From Onishia taeanensis (GTDB lineage: Bacteria > Pseudomonadota > Gammaproteobacteria > Pseudomonadales > Halomonadaceae): a stretch of DNA of 64,000 nucleotides. Positions 8,027 to 14,734 of the stretch are shown piece after piece. How positions within the stretch are numbered: position 1 is the first letter of the stretch; every line of letters starts with the position of its first letter. The notes beneath the pieces were generated by a model that saw only the letters and a program-made list of their open reading frames with translations, was not told where the DNA came from and did no database searches. The stretch is taken from NCBI RefSeq assembly GCF_003268885.1, contig NZ_QLSX01000003.1:1-64000 (forward strand), given 5' to 3'. The translations under genes and the position numbers were made by a program.

Positions 8027-8836
8027 ATGTATGGCGTATTGCTTGTCTGCGGCGGGGTGGCAGGGGTCACCACCGTGTTGTTCGGTTTCGGCGGCGGTTT
8101 CCTGGTCGTTCCCTTGATGTATATCTTGCTGATGACCGTCCACGGGCCGGACAGCGCAGCTGGCCTGGCGGCCATGCATATTGCGGTCGCCACCTCGACC
8201 GCACTGATGATCTTCGCTACTTCTCTATCGACGTGGCGCCACCATCAGCGTCGCACCGTGCAATGGAATCTGGTGCGTCCGTTGATGGGCTATATCGCTA
8301 TCGGTGCCGTGCTTGGCGCGGCAGCGGCGGTATCGTTGAGTGGAGACTGGGTGCGCTGGGTGTTCATCGGCTATCTGGGGCTGACCATTGCGGATGCCAT
8401 TCTGCTGCCCGGTTTTCTGCATCAGGCGAGTGGCGATGTGCGCCCCTTGGGCCGCTCGGCGACAGCGATGGTCGGTACGTTCATCGGCACGGTGGCGGCC
8501 TTTCTAGGCGTCGGCGGGAGCGTGATGACCGTGCCACTCATGCGCCGCAGAGGCGCCAGCATGACGGCCGCCACGGCGATGGCCAATCCGTTGTCGTTGC
8601 CAATGGCGGTCAGTGGCACCCTGACATATATGCTGCTTCCAGCAAGCGATACCGCGCTGGATGCCTGGTATGCGGGCTATGTGGATCTGCGCGCCTTGCT
8701 GGCACTGGCGGTAGGGTCATGGCTCGGTATCCGCCTGGGATCGCGATGGATCGGGCGTATTCCCGACCGCATTCATGCCAGGGTATACCTGCTATTGCTC
8801 ACGCTGGTGCTGGTGGTCATGGTGGCCATGCACTGA
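8027..8836 (+). CDS. TauE/SafE-family sulfite/anion exporter
   Basis: A 269-residue inner-membrane protein with the TauE/SafE layout: N-terminal glycine-rich membrane segment (VTTVLFGFGGGFLVVP) and a matching second-half segment (FLGVGGSVMTVPLM), reflecting the internal duplication of the family. About eight hydrophobic segments are visible. ATG 8027 has AAGGAG 8 nt upstream, better than upstream start options. The family exports sulfite, sulfoacetate or other small organic anions; the substrate here is unknown. It diverges from the alkA operon; the 300-bp gap (7727-8026) shows no further gene. Confidence 0.85.
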   Translation: MYGVLLVCGGVAGVTTVLFGFGGGFLVVPLMYILLMTVHGPDSAAGLAAMHIAVATSTALMIFATSLSTWRHHQRRTVQWNLVRPLMGYIAIGAVLGAAAAVSLSGDWVRWVFIGYLGLTIADAILLPGFLHQASGDVRPLGRSATAMVGTFIGTVAAFLGVGGSVMTVPLMRRRGASMTAATAMANPLSLPMAVSGTLTYMLLPASDTALDAWYAGYVDLRALLALAVGSWLGIRLGSRWIGRIPDRIHARVYLLLLTLVLVVMVAMH

Positions 8837-8914
8837 GTCGATCCGAACCATGATGATGCTGGCCAGGGCCGATTCCTGCTTGAATCCGTGCCGACTGGTA
8901 GGGCCTAAGAATCT

Positions 8915-8970
8915 GGCAAGCAGAGTAATGGGGCAAGCGGAGGAATGGGGTAAGCAGAGGGGATAAGCGA
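8915..8970. repeat. Degenerate tandem repeat, about 13-17 bp unit
   Basis: Units beginning GGCAAGCAGAG, GGGCAAGCGGAGG, GGGTAAGCAGAGG and GGATAAGCGA follow one another between tauE and a terminator. No coding function is seen. It belongs to the class of short tandem repeats found in several gaps of this window. Confidence 0.6.
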
Positions 8971-8979
8971 TAACGAAAC

Positions 8980-9000
8980 GGGGCCGCTAAAGGCGGCCCC
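8980..9000 (-). terminator. Rho-independent terminator of the DUF7282 gene
   Basis: Perfect stem GGGGCCGC / GCGGCCCC with a 5-nt loop, 26 bp beyond the stop of the minus-strand gene. On that strand it is followed by a T-rich stretch (CGTTTCGTTATC). Confidence 0.75.
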
Positions 9001-9025
9001 GGGATATCGCGATGAAACGATGGAA

Positions 9026-9457
9026 TTATTCGGCGGTAATGACCTTCATCACCAGGTTGCCATCCATCTTGATCGGGCCGTCTTCCTTGGCGCCCAGGGT
9101 GTACTCAAAGGCGCCGGTCTTCATGCCGCCTTCTTCGCTGTGCACCATCAGCATCAGGTGATCGCCGGGCATGACGTCTTCGGTAAGTATTGCGGCCACG
9201 TCCATGTTCTCGCCTTCCTTGAGCGGCGCATAGCCGACCACCGGGCCCGGCTTCATGTCTTCACCGGTACGGTGTACGACCAGCCAACCGTTCTCGTTGG
9301 CCATGACTTTCTCTGCGGTCACGGTACCGCCTGAAACGGACTGATCATCGGCCCATACACCCGGGTGCATGTCCCCATTGTCGGCAGCCTGTGCGAAGCC
9401 GGCACCGGCGAGCAGAGAAACGGATACAAAGGCGCTTGCCATCAGTTTGTTCATCAT
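9026..9457 (-). CDS. Secreted DUF7282-type protein
   Basis: A 143-residue exported protein. A clear signal peptide (residues 1-23, ending GAGFAQA) precedes a single all-beta-looking domain with WLVVHRTGEDMKPGPVVGY and DHLMLMVHSEEG, resembling the DUF7282 family known mainly from haloarchaeal surface proteins. ATG 9457 has AGGAGAG upstream. It is acidic, fitting a halophile's periplasm. It lies downstream of an ECF sigma/anti-sigma pair on the same strand, separated by a perfect hairpin, so it may be a target of that regulon. Function unknown; the family assignment is from recognition of the sequence pattern. Confidence 0.7.
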   Translation of the reverse strand: MMNKLMASAFVSVSLLAGAGFAQAADNGDMHPGVWADDQSVSGGTVTAEKVMANENGWLVVHRTGEDMKPGPVVGYAPLKEGENMDVAAILTEDVMPGDHLMLMVHSEEGGMKTGAFEYTLGAKEDGPIKMDGNLVMKVITAE

Positions 9458-9497
9458 CTTTCTCTCTCCTTGGTCTGTCGTCGCTATCTGGTCACCA

Positions 9498-9525
9498 CCC
9501 ACTTAAGCCTCGTGGCTTAAGTGGG
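9498..9525 (-). promoter_or_regulatory. Perfect 12-bp hairpin between anti-sigma gene and DUF7282 gene
   Basis: CCCACTTAAGCC-TCGT-GGCTTAAGTGGG forms a perfect 12-bp stem with a 4-nt loop, 55 bp past the anti-sigma stop and 41 bp before the DUF7282 start. No clear T-run follows, so it may be a weak terminator, a processing stem or an operator. Confidence 0.6.
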
Positions 9526-9580
9526 CGTGGTGGTAGATACGCAAGGAGAGCGCGCCGGGTTTCAGGTCAGTCGAAAAAAA

Positions 9581-10396
9581 TTACAGCCGCTGCCCCCCGG
9601 CCTGGCCGGTGGGGTAGAGATAGCCGTGAATGGCAGAGCCCGTGGGCTGGCCGGTGGGGGAACCGCCGCTCGGTTCGATGCTGATGCCGAAGGTCGCTCG
9701 CTTCAGAAGCGCCGGGTCGTAGTCGCTCAGGGCGCCGGCCTCCAGGCTCAGGTCGTCGTTCAGCACGCCCACCGAGCGTGGGTTGGGGCCAAGAGAGTCG
9801 TCCTTGATCCACAGTTGGTAGGACTTGTTCGCTAGCGGCTCGGCGGACACCGGCAGCACGTGCAGCTGCTTATTGGAAAGATCGACGGACAGCATGAATG
9901 CCGGCTGCCGGTCGTCCTCCTGGAACACGGCGATGAACGAAGGATCGCTGGGCGCCTTGCCCAGCGGGCCGGCGATGATAACGGCGAGCACCAGGGCCGC
10001 GGCGCTGGCAAGGCCGGTGCTCCATTGCCAGTGGACCAGCCGGCGCCGCAGGGCAACGACCTGGGAATGGGCAGTCGCACTCGTCGCTGCCTGTTCTGGT
10101 TTCCGAGTCGGCGCCTGGTCTGGTGTCTGAGTCGGTGTTTGTTCTGCTTGCTGCCGTTGGGCATCGGCTTCGAGCGAGTCGATGCGCTGCTCGATTCTTG
10201 CCCGAAGCTCTGGCCCTGGGGCGACCGGCACAGCTTCGTCGCTCAAGGGAGCGAGGCGCGCTTCCCAGGCAAGAATCAGCGCCGCCAGTTCGGGCTCTTG
10301 CTGGCGTCGCGTTGCGACGTCGGCGCGGGTGTCAGCGTCCAGGGTGCCCAGTGCGTACTCGGCGGCCAACATGTCGAGATCGTCGTGTTCGGTCAT
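9581..10396 (-). CDS. Anti-sigma factor of the RskA/anti-sigma-K family
   Basis: A 271-residue inner-membrane protein. Residues 1-60 (DDLDMLAAEYALGTLD...) form the zinc-less anti-sigma domain seen in RskA-like proteins. A Q/T/P-rich linker with TPTQTPDQAP follows, then one transmembrane helix (about 135-155), then a periplasmic domain of the anti-sigma-K type (YQLWIKDDSLGPNPRSVGVL). It should hold the upstream ECF sigma factor inactive at the membrane until signal-dependent proteolysis. Its ATG overlaps the sigma stop (ATGA), indicating coupled translation. Confidence 0.88.
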   Translation of the reverse strand: MTEHDDLDMLAAEYALGTLDADTRADVATRRQQEPELAALILAWEARLAPLSDEAVPVAPGPELRARIEQRIDSLEADAQRQQAEQTPTQTPDQAPTRKPEQAATSATAHSQVVALRRRLVHWQWSTGLASAAALVLAVIIAGPLGKAPSDPSFIAVFQEDDRQPAFMLSVDLSNKQLHVLPVSAEPLANKSYQLWIKDDSLGPNPRSVGVLNDDLSLEAGALSDYDPALLKRATFGISIEPSGGSPTGQPTGSAIHGYLYPTGQAGGQRL

Positions 10397-10992
10397 GATG
10401 CCAGGCACCCCTTGAGCTGCTTCAGTGCGCGATGCAGCCATGTCTTGACGGTATTCACCGGCTGGTCGAAATGGGTGGCCAGGTCGACCCGGGACCAGCC
10501 TTCCAGATAGGCGAGCCTGACCATTTCCTGGCGGCCGTCCTCTAGGGTATCGAGGCAGCGATACAGGCGCCGGGCGTCCTGTTCCTGGTGAAGCTCATCC
10601 TGCGCGGAGAGGCCCTCGGCGGGCGTTTGCGCCAGGGTTTCCTCGGGTTCCCGATAGCCCTTGGGTTGGCGGCGCAGCTCGTCGATGGCCAGGTGGCGGG
10701 CGATGGTCACCATCCAGGTGATGGGCGAGGCGCGCTTGGCATCGAAGACGGCGGCCTGCTGCCAGATCTTCACGTAGGCTTCCTGCAGCACATCATCGGC
10801 GCTGCCTCGGTCACGCAAGATACGCAGCACGGCGCCATAAAGTTTCGCCGAGGTGGCGTCATAGAGGCGTGCAAAAGCCTGGCGATCCTTGTGTGCCACG
10901 CGATCGAGCAGGTCACAGACATGCGCAATGCCAGCCGAGGAGGCAGGCGGCGAAGAAGCGGCGGTCGAGGAAGGCCGCGAAGCATTGGGCAT
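10393..10992 (-). CDS. ECF RNA polymerase sigma factor (SigK-like)
   Basis: A 199-residue ECF sigma factor. Region 2 lies around residues 38-105 (LYDATSAKLYGAVLRI, DVLQEAYVKIW, ITWMVTIARHLAIDELRR) and region 4 around 140-195 (RQEMVRLAYLEGWSRVDLA...TVKTWLHRALKQL). It directs polymerase to a small regulon, typically including itself. It is coupled to the anti-sigma gene. The N-terminal 20 residues are Ser/Ala-rich and may not be conserved, so a later start is possible. Signal unknown; RskA-type pairs commonly answer redox or envelope stress. Confidence 0.9.
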   Translation of the reverse strand: MPNASRPSSTAASSPPASSAGIAHVCDLLDRVAHKDRQAFARLYDATSAKLYGAVLRILRDRGSADDVLQEAYVKIWQQAAVFDAKRASPITWMVTIARHLAIDELRRQPKGYREPEETLAQTPAEGLSAQDELHQEQDARRLYRCLDTLEDGRQEMVRLAYLEGWSRVDLATHFDQPVNTVKTWLHRALKQLKGCLAS

Positions 10993-11165
10993 ACAGGGGT
11001 CTCTTGTCGGGGAGCCAACACGCTATTTAACAGCTACGGCCAATGGCGACTAAATACTGACGATCAAAGGCAAGAGTGCTGCTTAGGCCTTGCAGCGGTC
11101 AAGATGGCAAGGCCGTTCGGCCAACAGGATGAAGGCGGCGGTCAGCAGGCGGATGACGCTGTGTG

Positions 11166-11510
11166 CTAGACGAGGCCGGCAAGGATCACGACCGCGCCGA
11201 AGGCCGCTACGCCGGCGGCGATGGGCCAGCCCAGCGAGCGGGTGAACCGCCAGGTGAGCAGGGTGGCGGCGATGCCGATCAAGGTTGCCAGCCAAGAAAG
11301 GGCATCGGGATGGCGCGGCACCAGCGAGACCCCGAACAGGGCGGCGATCATCAGCGGACCCAGGATGCCGAGCCACTGAGGTAAGGCTTCGCCGCCATTC
11401 TCGTCGTCTTGCTTGCTGAGTCTCCGGCGCATCCATAGCAGCGGAACCAAGCGTAGCAGCAGGGTACCGATGGCCGAGGCCAGCATGGCCAGCCAGAGGG
11501 CGTTACTCAT
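11166..11510 (-). CDS. azlD: AzlD-family branched-chain amino-acid exporter subunit
   Basis: A 114-residue membrane protein with about four hydrophobic helices, the usual size and pattern of AzlD/YgaH. Its start, ATG 11510, lies inside the 3' end of azlC. AzlC and AzlD (YgaZ/YgaH) together export branched-chain amino acids; neither works alone. It is the last gene of an XRE-azlC-azlD operon. Confidence 0.88.
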   Translation of the reverse strand: MSNALWLAMLASAIGTLLLRLVPLLWMRRRLSKQDDENGGEALPQWLGILGPLMIAALFGVSLVPRHPDALSWLATLIGIAATLLTWRFTRSLGWPIAAGVAAFGAVVILAGLV

Positions 11511-12228
11511 CGCCACCTCCCGCTCTGGCGGCATCGGCCTTCACCAGGTAGAAGCATAAGGCCCCGCAGGCGGCGGCGAAGGGGATGCCGAGGTTGGTGT
11601 AGCCGGCCAGGGTGCACAGCAGCGCCACCAGGATGCTGCTGCCCAGTGCCAGGCTCCAGCGCCAGGAGGTGAAGCGGGGTACCACCAGCACCAGGAAGAG
11701 TGCTGGCAGGGCGAAAGGCATGATATCGCCGAGCAGCGGCCAGCGGGCCATTAGCCAGTTGCCGGCCACGGCGCCAAGGGCAGTGCCGGCGATCCAGCTC
11801 GCCCAGGCCAGCAGTGCAGCCCCGGTGAACCATCCGAGGCGCTGCGCTTCGGGTAGTTGCGGTAGCCGGTGATGGGCCAGGGCGAAGACTTGGTCGGTCA
11901 GGCCGTGCATTAGCCAGGGCCACCAGCGGCTGGCGGTCAGCCAGGGCGCCAGGTTGGGGCCATAGACCACATGGCGCAGGTTGATCAGCAACGTCATGGC
12001 GATCACCAGCCACAGAGACGCACCGCCGGCCACCATGCCAACGAAGAGGAACTGTGAGGCGCCGGCATAGATCAGTGTCGAGACAACGACCGCCTCCCAG
12101 GGGCTGAAGCCGGACTGCACGCTGATCAGGCCGAAGGAGACAGCTACCGGCACATAGCCGCCCAGCAGCGGAATGGCCTCGCGCAGGCCGACCAGCCAGG
12201 GCCGGGGTGAGGTGGCTTGCCGGCTCAT
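11503..12228 (-). CDS. azlC: AzlC/YgaZ-family amino-acid exporter, large subunit
   Basis: A 241-residue inner-membrane protein with the AzlC signature (GYVPVAVSFGLISVQSGF, YAGASQFLFVGM, NLRHVVYGPNLAPW). It forms an exporter for valine, leucine, isoleucine or methionine with AzlD, whose start overlaps by 8 nt. Its own start overlaps the stop of the upstream regulator (ATGA). A second AzlCD pair occurs at 33187-34247, so this strain has at least two such exporters. Confidence 0.92.
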   Translation of the reverse strand: MSRQATSPRPWLVGLREAIPLLGGYVPVAVSFGLISVQSGFSPWEAVVVSTLIYAGASQFLFVGMVAGGASLWLVIAMTLLINLRHVVYGPNLAPWLTASRWWPWLMHGLTDQVFALAHHRLPQLPEAQRLGWFTGAALLAWASWIAGTALGAVAGNWLMARWPLLGDIMPFALPALFLVLVVPRFTSWRWSLALGSSILVALLCTLAGYTNLGIPFAAACGALCFYLVKADAARAGGGDE

Positions 12229-12752
12229 GGGGCGTCTCCTTCGGCGTAGACGATGGTGACGAGCAGCGTGGCCCAGTCCTCATGGGTGCGGTAGAGGTGC
12301 GGGCGGTCGGCCGCAAAGGCGAGGGTGTCGCCGGCCCGTAGCACGCGGGTCGCGTCTTCCGAGCCAGCCTCCAGCGTCCCGCTGATCAGGGTGAGGGTCT
12401 CCTGAGCGCCCGGCGTGTGCGCCTCGGCATGGCGCGAGGTGTGGGGGGCGCAGCGCATCCAGTAGACGTCCACCTGGGGGCGATCCTTGCCCTGGTCGAT
12501 CAGTCGCACCTGCACGCCGTCCTCGCCCAAGGGCACGGCGATCGGCGCCACCAGGGTGCCGAAGGGCACGTTTAACTGCACTGCCAGACGCCAGATGGTG
12601 TCCAGGGTCGGGTTGCCGTTGCCCTGCTCGAGGCGCGACAGATTCGACTTGGCGATGCCGGCGGCAGCGGCTAATTGCGACAGCGACAGCCCCTGTTCCT
12701 GGCGTAGCCGCTGCAGGTGCTGGCCCAGGGTGCCGAGCGAGAGGCGGTCCAT
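12225..12752 (-). CDS. XRE-family regulator with cupin sensor domain
   Basis: A 175-residue regulator. Residues 5-62 are an HTH_XRE domain (LQRLRQEQGLSLSQLAAAAG, SNLSRLEQGNGNPTLDT); residues about 95-165 are a cupin_2 fold (HTPGAQETLTLISGTLEA, LRAGDTLAFAADRPHLY). The cupin is expected to bind an amino acid or related ligand. ATG 12752 has AGGAG nearby. It heads the azlCD operon and probably controls it through the tandem 16-bp elements 50 bp upstream. Confidence 0.88.
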   Translation of the reverse strand: MDRLSLGTLGQHLQRLRQEQGLSLSQLAAAAGIAKSNLSRLEQGNGNPTLDTIWRLAVQLNVPFGTLVAPIAVPLGEDGVQVRLIDQGKDRPQVDVYWMRCAPHTSRHAEAHTPGAQETLTLISGTLEAGSEDATRVLRAGDTLAFAADRPHLYRTHEDWATLLVTIVYAEGDAP

Positions 12753-12802
12753 GTGGCGCGCTCCTTGAGTGTTCCTTCCAAGCCTGTGCATGACAGGCTG
12801 TG

Positions 12803-12834
12803 TTCTATATAAAGAACGTTCTATAAAAGGAACG
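12803..12834 (-). promoter_or_regulatory. Tandem 16-bp operator/promoter of XRE-azlCD
   Basis: Two back-to-back 16-bp units, GTTCTATATAAAGAAC and GTTCTATAAAAGGAAC. The first is an inverted repeat (GTTCT/AGAAC), the second nearly so (GTTCT/GGAAC). On the minus strand TATATAG or TATAGA can serve as a -10 box, so a bound repressor would block RNA polymerase. Likely site for the XRE-cupin protein. Confidence 0.6.
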
Positions 12835-12879
12835 AGGCGCTGTCAAGCCCAAGCGGGCGTGGCTGAGTCGTTCAGGCTG

Positions 12880-13758
12880 TCAGCCGGCCGCCACGGCGGG
12901 AACAGGCTTCTGGCCGGTCAGGGTGGTGCCAATCGAGGCGGCGATGACCAGGCCGATCGCGAGCCACTGGGTCAGGCTCAGCGCCTGGCTGAGGAAGACG
13001 AGGCCAGAGAGCGCGGCGACGGCGGGTTCCAGGCTCATCAAGGTGCCGAAGGTGTGGGTCGGCAGCTTCGGCATGGCGATCATCTCAAGGGTGTAGGGCA
13101 GGGCGGTGGAGAGCACCGCCACGCCCAGTGCCAGCGGCAGGAGCGCCGGGTCGAACATCGCGGTGCCGACCTCGACGAGCCCGATCGGGAAGAAGATCAG
13201 CGCGGCGATGGTGATGCCGAGCGCGGCGGTCTGGGTGCCGTGATCGGTGCCGGCCTTCTGCCCGAAGAGGATATACAGCGCCCAGCAGACCCCGGCGCCC
13301 AGCGCATAGGCGGCGCCCACCGGGTCCACGTCCCAGCCGCTCTCGCCGCCGAGCAGCAGCAACAGGATCAGGCCGCTGATCGCCATCGCTACCCAGCACA
13401 GGTCGAGCCAGCGCCGAGAGTTGAGCAGCGCGACCGCCAGCGGGCCGGTGAACTCCAGCGCCACGGCGATACCCAGCGGAATGCGATCCAGCGCCTGATA
13501 GAAGAGCAGGTTCATCAGCCCCAGTGCGGCGCCGTAGATCGCGATGGTGCGCCAGCCGCGGGCATGGATCCGGCGCCGCCAGGGGCGCAGCACGGCCAGT
13601 AGAATGAGGGAAGCGATCAACAGACGCATGGCGGTGGTGCCGGTCGGGCCGATGGCCGGAAACAGCGAGGTGGCAAGCGAGGCGCCGCTCTGGATCGAGG
13701 TCATCGCCACGATCAGGATCGCCACCGGCCACAGCCGGGCCTGCATAGATGCACTCAT
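12880..13758 (-). CDS. RhtA-like DMT-family (EamA) amino-acid exporter
   Basis: A 292-residue membrane protein with ten predicted helices and two EamA repeats. Segments such as ALEFTGPLAVALLNSRRWLD and SLEPAVAALSGLVFLSQ closely match RhtA, the threonine/homoserine exporter. It is divergent from a second XRE-cupin regulator (13819), with a 60-bp shared promoter gap, so that regulator probably controls it. Substrate inferred from family only. Confidence 0.88.
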   Translation of the reverse strand: MSASMQARLWPVAILIVAMTSIQSGASLATSLFPAIGPTGTTAMRLLIASLILLAVLRPWRRRIHARGWRTIAIYGAALGLMNLLFYQALDRIPLGIAVALEFTGPLAVALLNSRRWLDLCWVAMAISGLILLLLLGGESGWDVDPVGAAYALGAGVCWALYILFGQKAGTDHGTQTAALGITIAALIFFPIGLVEVGTAMFDPALLPLALGVAVLSTALPYTLEMIAMPKLPTHTFGTLMSLEPAVAALSGLVFLSQALSLTQWLAIGLVIAASIGTTLTGQKPVPAVAAG

Positions 13759-13818
13759 GCTACGCTCCCCTTCTATTGAGTTTCAGTAAATCAGGTCTCA
13801 GTGCCGGGAAGTGTAGCG

Positions 13819-14400
13819 ATGAGCAGTATATTGCACAATGGGTCGGGCGAAGAAACCTCGCGCCCTGACGTGCTGGTGCACGTGGCGGCCAATGTGCGCC
13901 GCCTGCGCCAGGCCGCCGGCCTCAGCCAGCAGGCGCTGGCCGAGGCGGCGGGGGTCAGCCGGCGGATGCTGGTGAGCGTCGAGCGCGGCGACGTCAACGT
14001 CAGCCTGACCACGCTCGATCGGCTGGCCGAGGCGTTGGGGGTGATCTTCCACGTGCTGGTGCAGCCGCCGGAAACCGAGGATTCCGCCTATATCGATGAG
14101 GTCGCCTGGGCTGGGCGCTCGCCGGAAAGCTATGGCCGGCTACTGGCCAGCAAGGCGACGCGGGAAGTCGAGCTGTGGCGCTGGCAGCTGGCGCCGGGCG
14201 AATGCTATGCCTCCGAGCCTGACTCGGATGGCTGGCATGAGATGATCGTGGTGGTCGAGGGCACCCTGACGCTGCGGATCGGCGACGAGACGCGCACCCT
14301 CGCGGAGGGGGAGTTCCACGTCTTCCCGAGCGATCAGCCCTACGCCTACTGCAACGAGGATGAGGCCACGCTGCGCTTCATTCGCAACGTGCTGCACTGA
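13819..14400 (+). CDS. XRE-family regulator with cupin domain, divergent from rhtA-like gene
   Basis: A 193-residue regulator: HTH_XRE at about 18-75 (VRRLRQAAGLSQQALAEAAG, RRMLVSVERGDVNVSLTTLD) and cupin at about 120-185 (WHEMIVVVEGTLTLRIG, AEGEFHVFPSDQPY). ATG 13819 with GGGAA upstream is preferred; GTG 13801 would add six residues. It is a paralogue in architecture of the regulator at 12225, and both sit beside amino-acid exporters. Probably controls the divergent exporter. Confidence 0.87.
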   Translation: MSSILHNGSGEETSRPDVLVHVAANVRRLRQAAGLSQQALAEAAGVSRRMLVSVERGDVNVSLTTLDRLAEALGVIFHVLVQPPETEDSAYIDEVAWAGRSPESYGRLLASKATREVELWRWQLAPGECYASEPDSDGWHEMIVVVEGTLTLRIGDETRTLAEGEFHVFPSDQPYAYCNEDEATLRFIRNVLH

Positions 14401-14437
14401 GTTCGCAGCGCAAAGCAGTGAGTTCGTGACGTGGATT
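14383..14437. repeat. 21-bp imperfect tandem duplication across the XRE stop codon
   Basis: The unit CGCAACGTGCTGCACTGAGTT (last codons and stop of the XRE gene) is followed directly by CGCAGCGCAAAGCAGTGAGTT and a partial third copy. The duplication carries a second in-frame TGA, so it does not alter the protein. Likely a slippage product. Confidence 0.65.
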
Positions 14438-14528
14438 CGCAAGGTGTTGCACGAGCCACCGCAGGGCGCGGCGGCTCGTGAGCGTGACGCTACCTTGCAT
14501 CACGCCGGCAGGCATCTCGCGGTAGGCG

Positions 14529-14657
14529 TCACACCAGCTCGCGGGATTCCCGGCGAGCGTCGCGACGGTCGCGCAGCACGGCGCGACAGATCAGTACCAG
14601 CACGCCGAGGGTCAGGGCGGGCCAGATCAGCACATAGAAGGCAAACAGTGCGGTCAT
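14529..14657 (-). CDS. 42-residue membrane protein, companion of the SSS symporter
   Basis: Reads MTALFAFYVLIWPALTLGVL then a second hydrophobic stretch and a basic tail ending RRESRELV. One transmembrane helix (about 4-26) is followed by a positively charged cytoplasmic tail. AGGAG sits 9 nt before ATG 14657. It lies 77 bp downstream of the symporter gene on the same strand. Very short membrane proteins of this kind are annotated beside SSS symporters as putative transporter small subunits; role in stability or regulation is inferred. Confidence 0.7.
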   Translation of the reverse strand: MTALFAFYVLIWPALTLGVLVLICRAVLRDRRDARRESRELV

Positions 14658-14734
14658 GGGAAGACTCCTGTTGGCGGGGCGCCGGCGCTCCGGCGCCCCT
14701 GATGATGGGATAAGCGGATGATCAGCTGGCCGAA

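Noticed and set aside
12769-13602. Long plus-strand frame opposite the RhtA-like gene
   Set aside because: Antisense shadow with Gly/Gln/Arg-rich composition; the RhtA frame has clear helices and family motifs.
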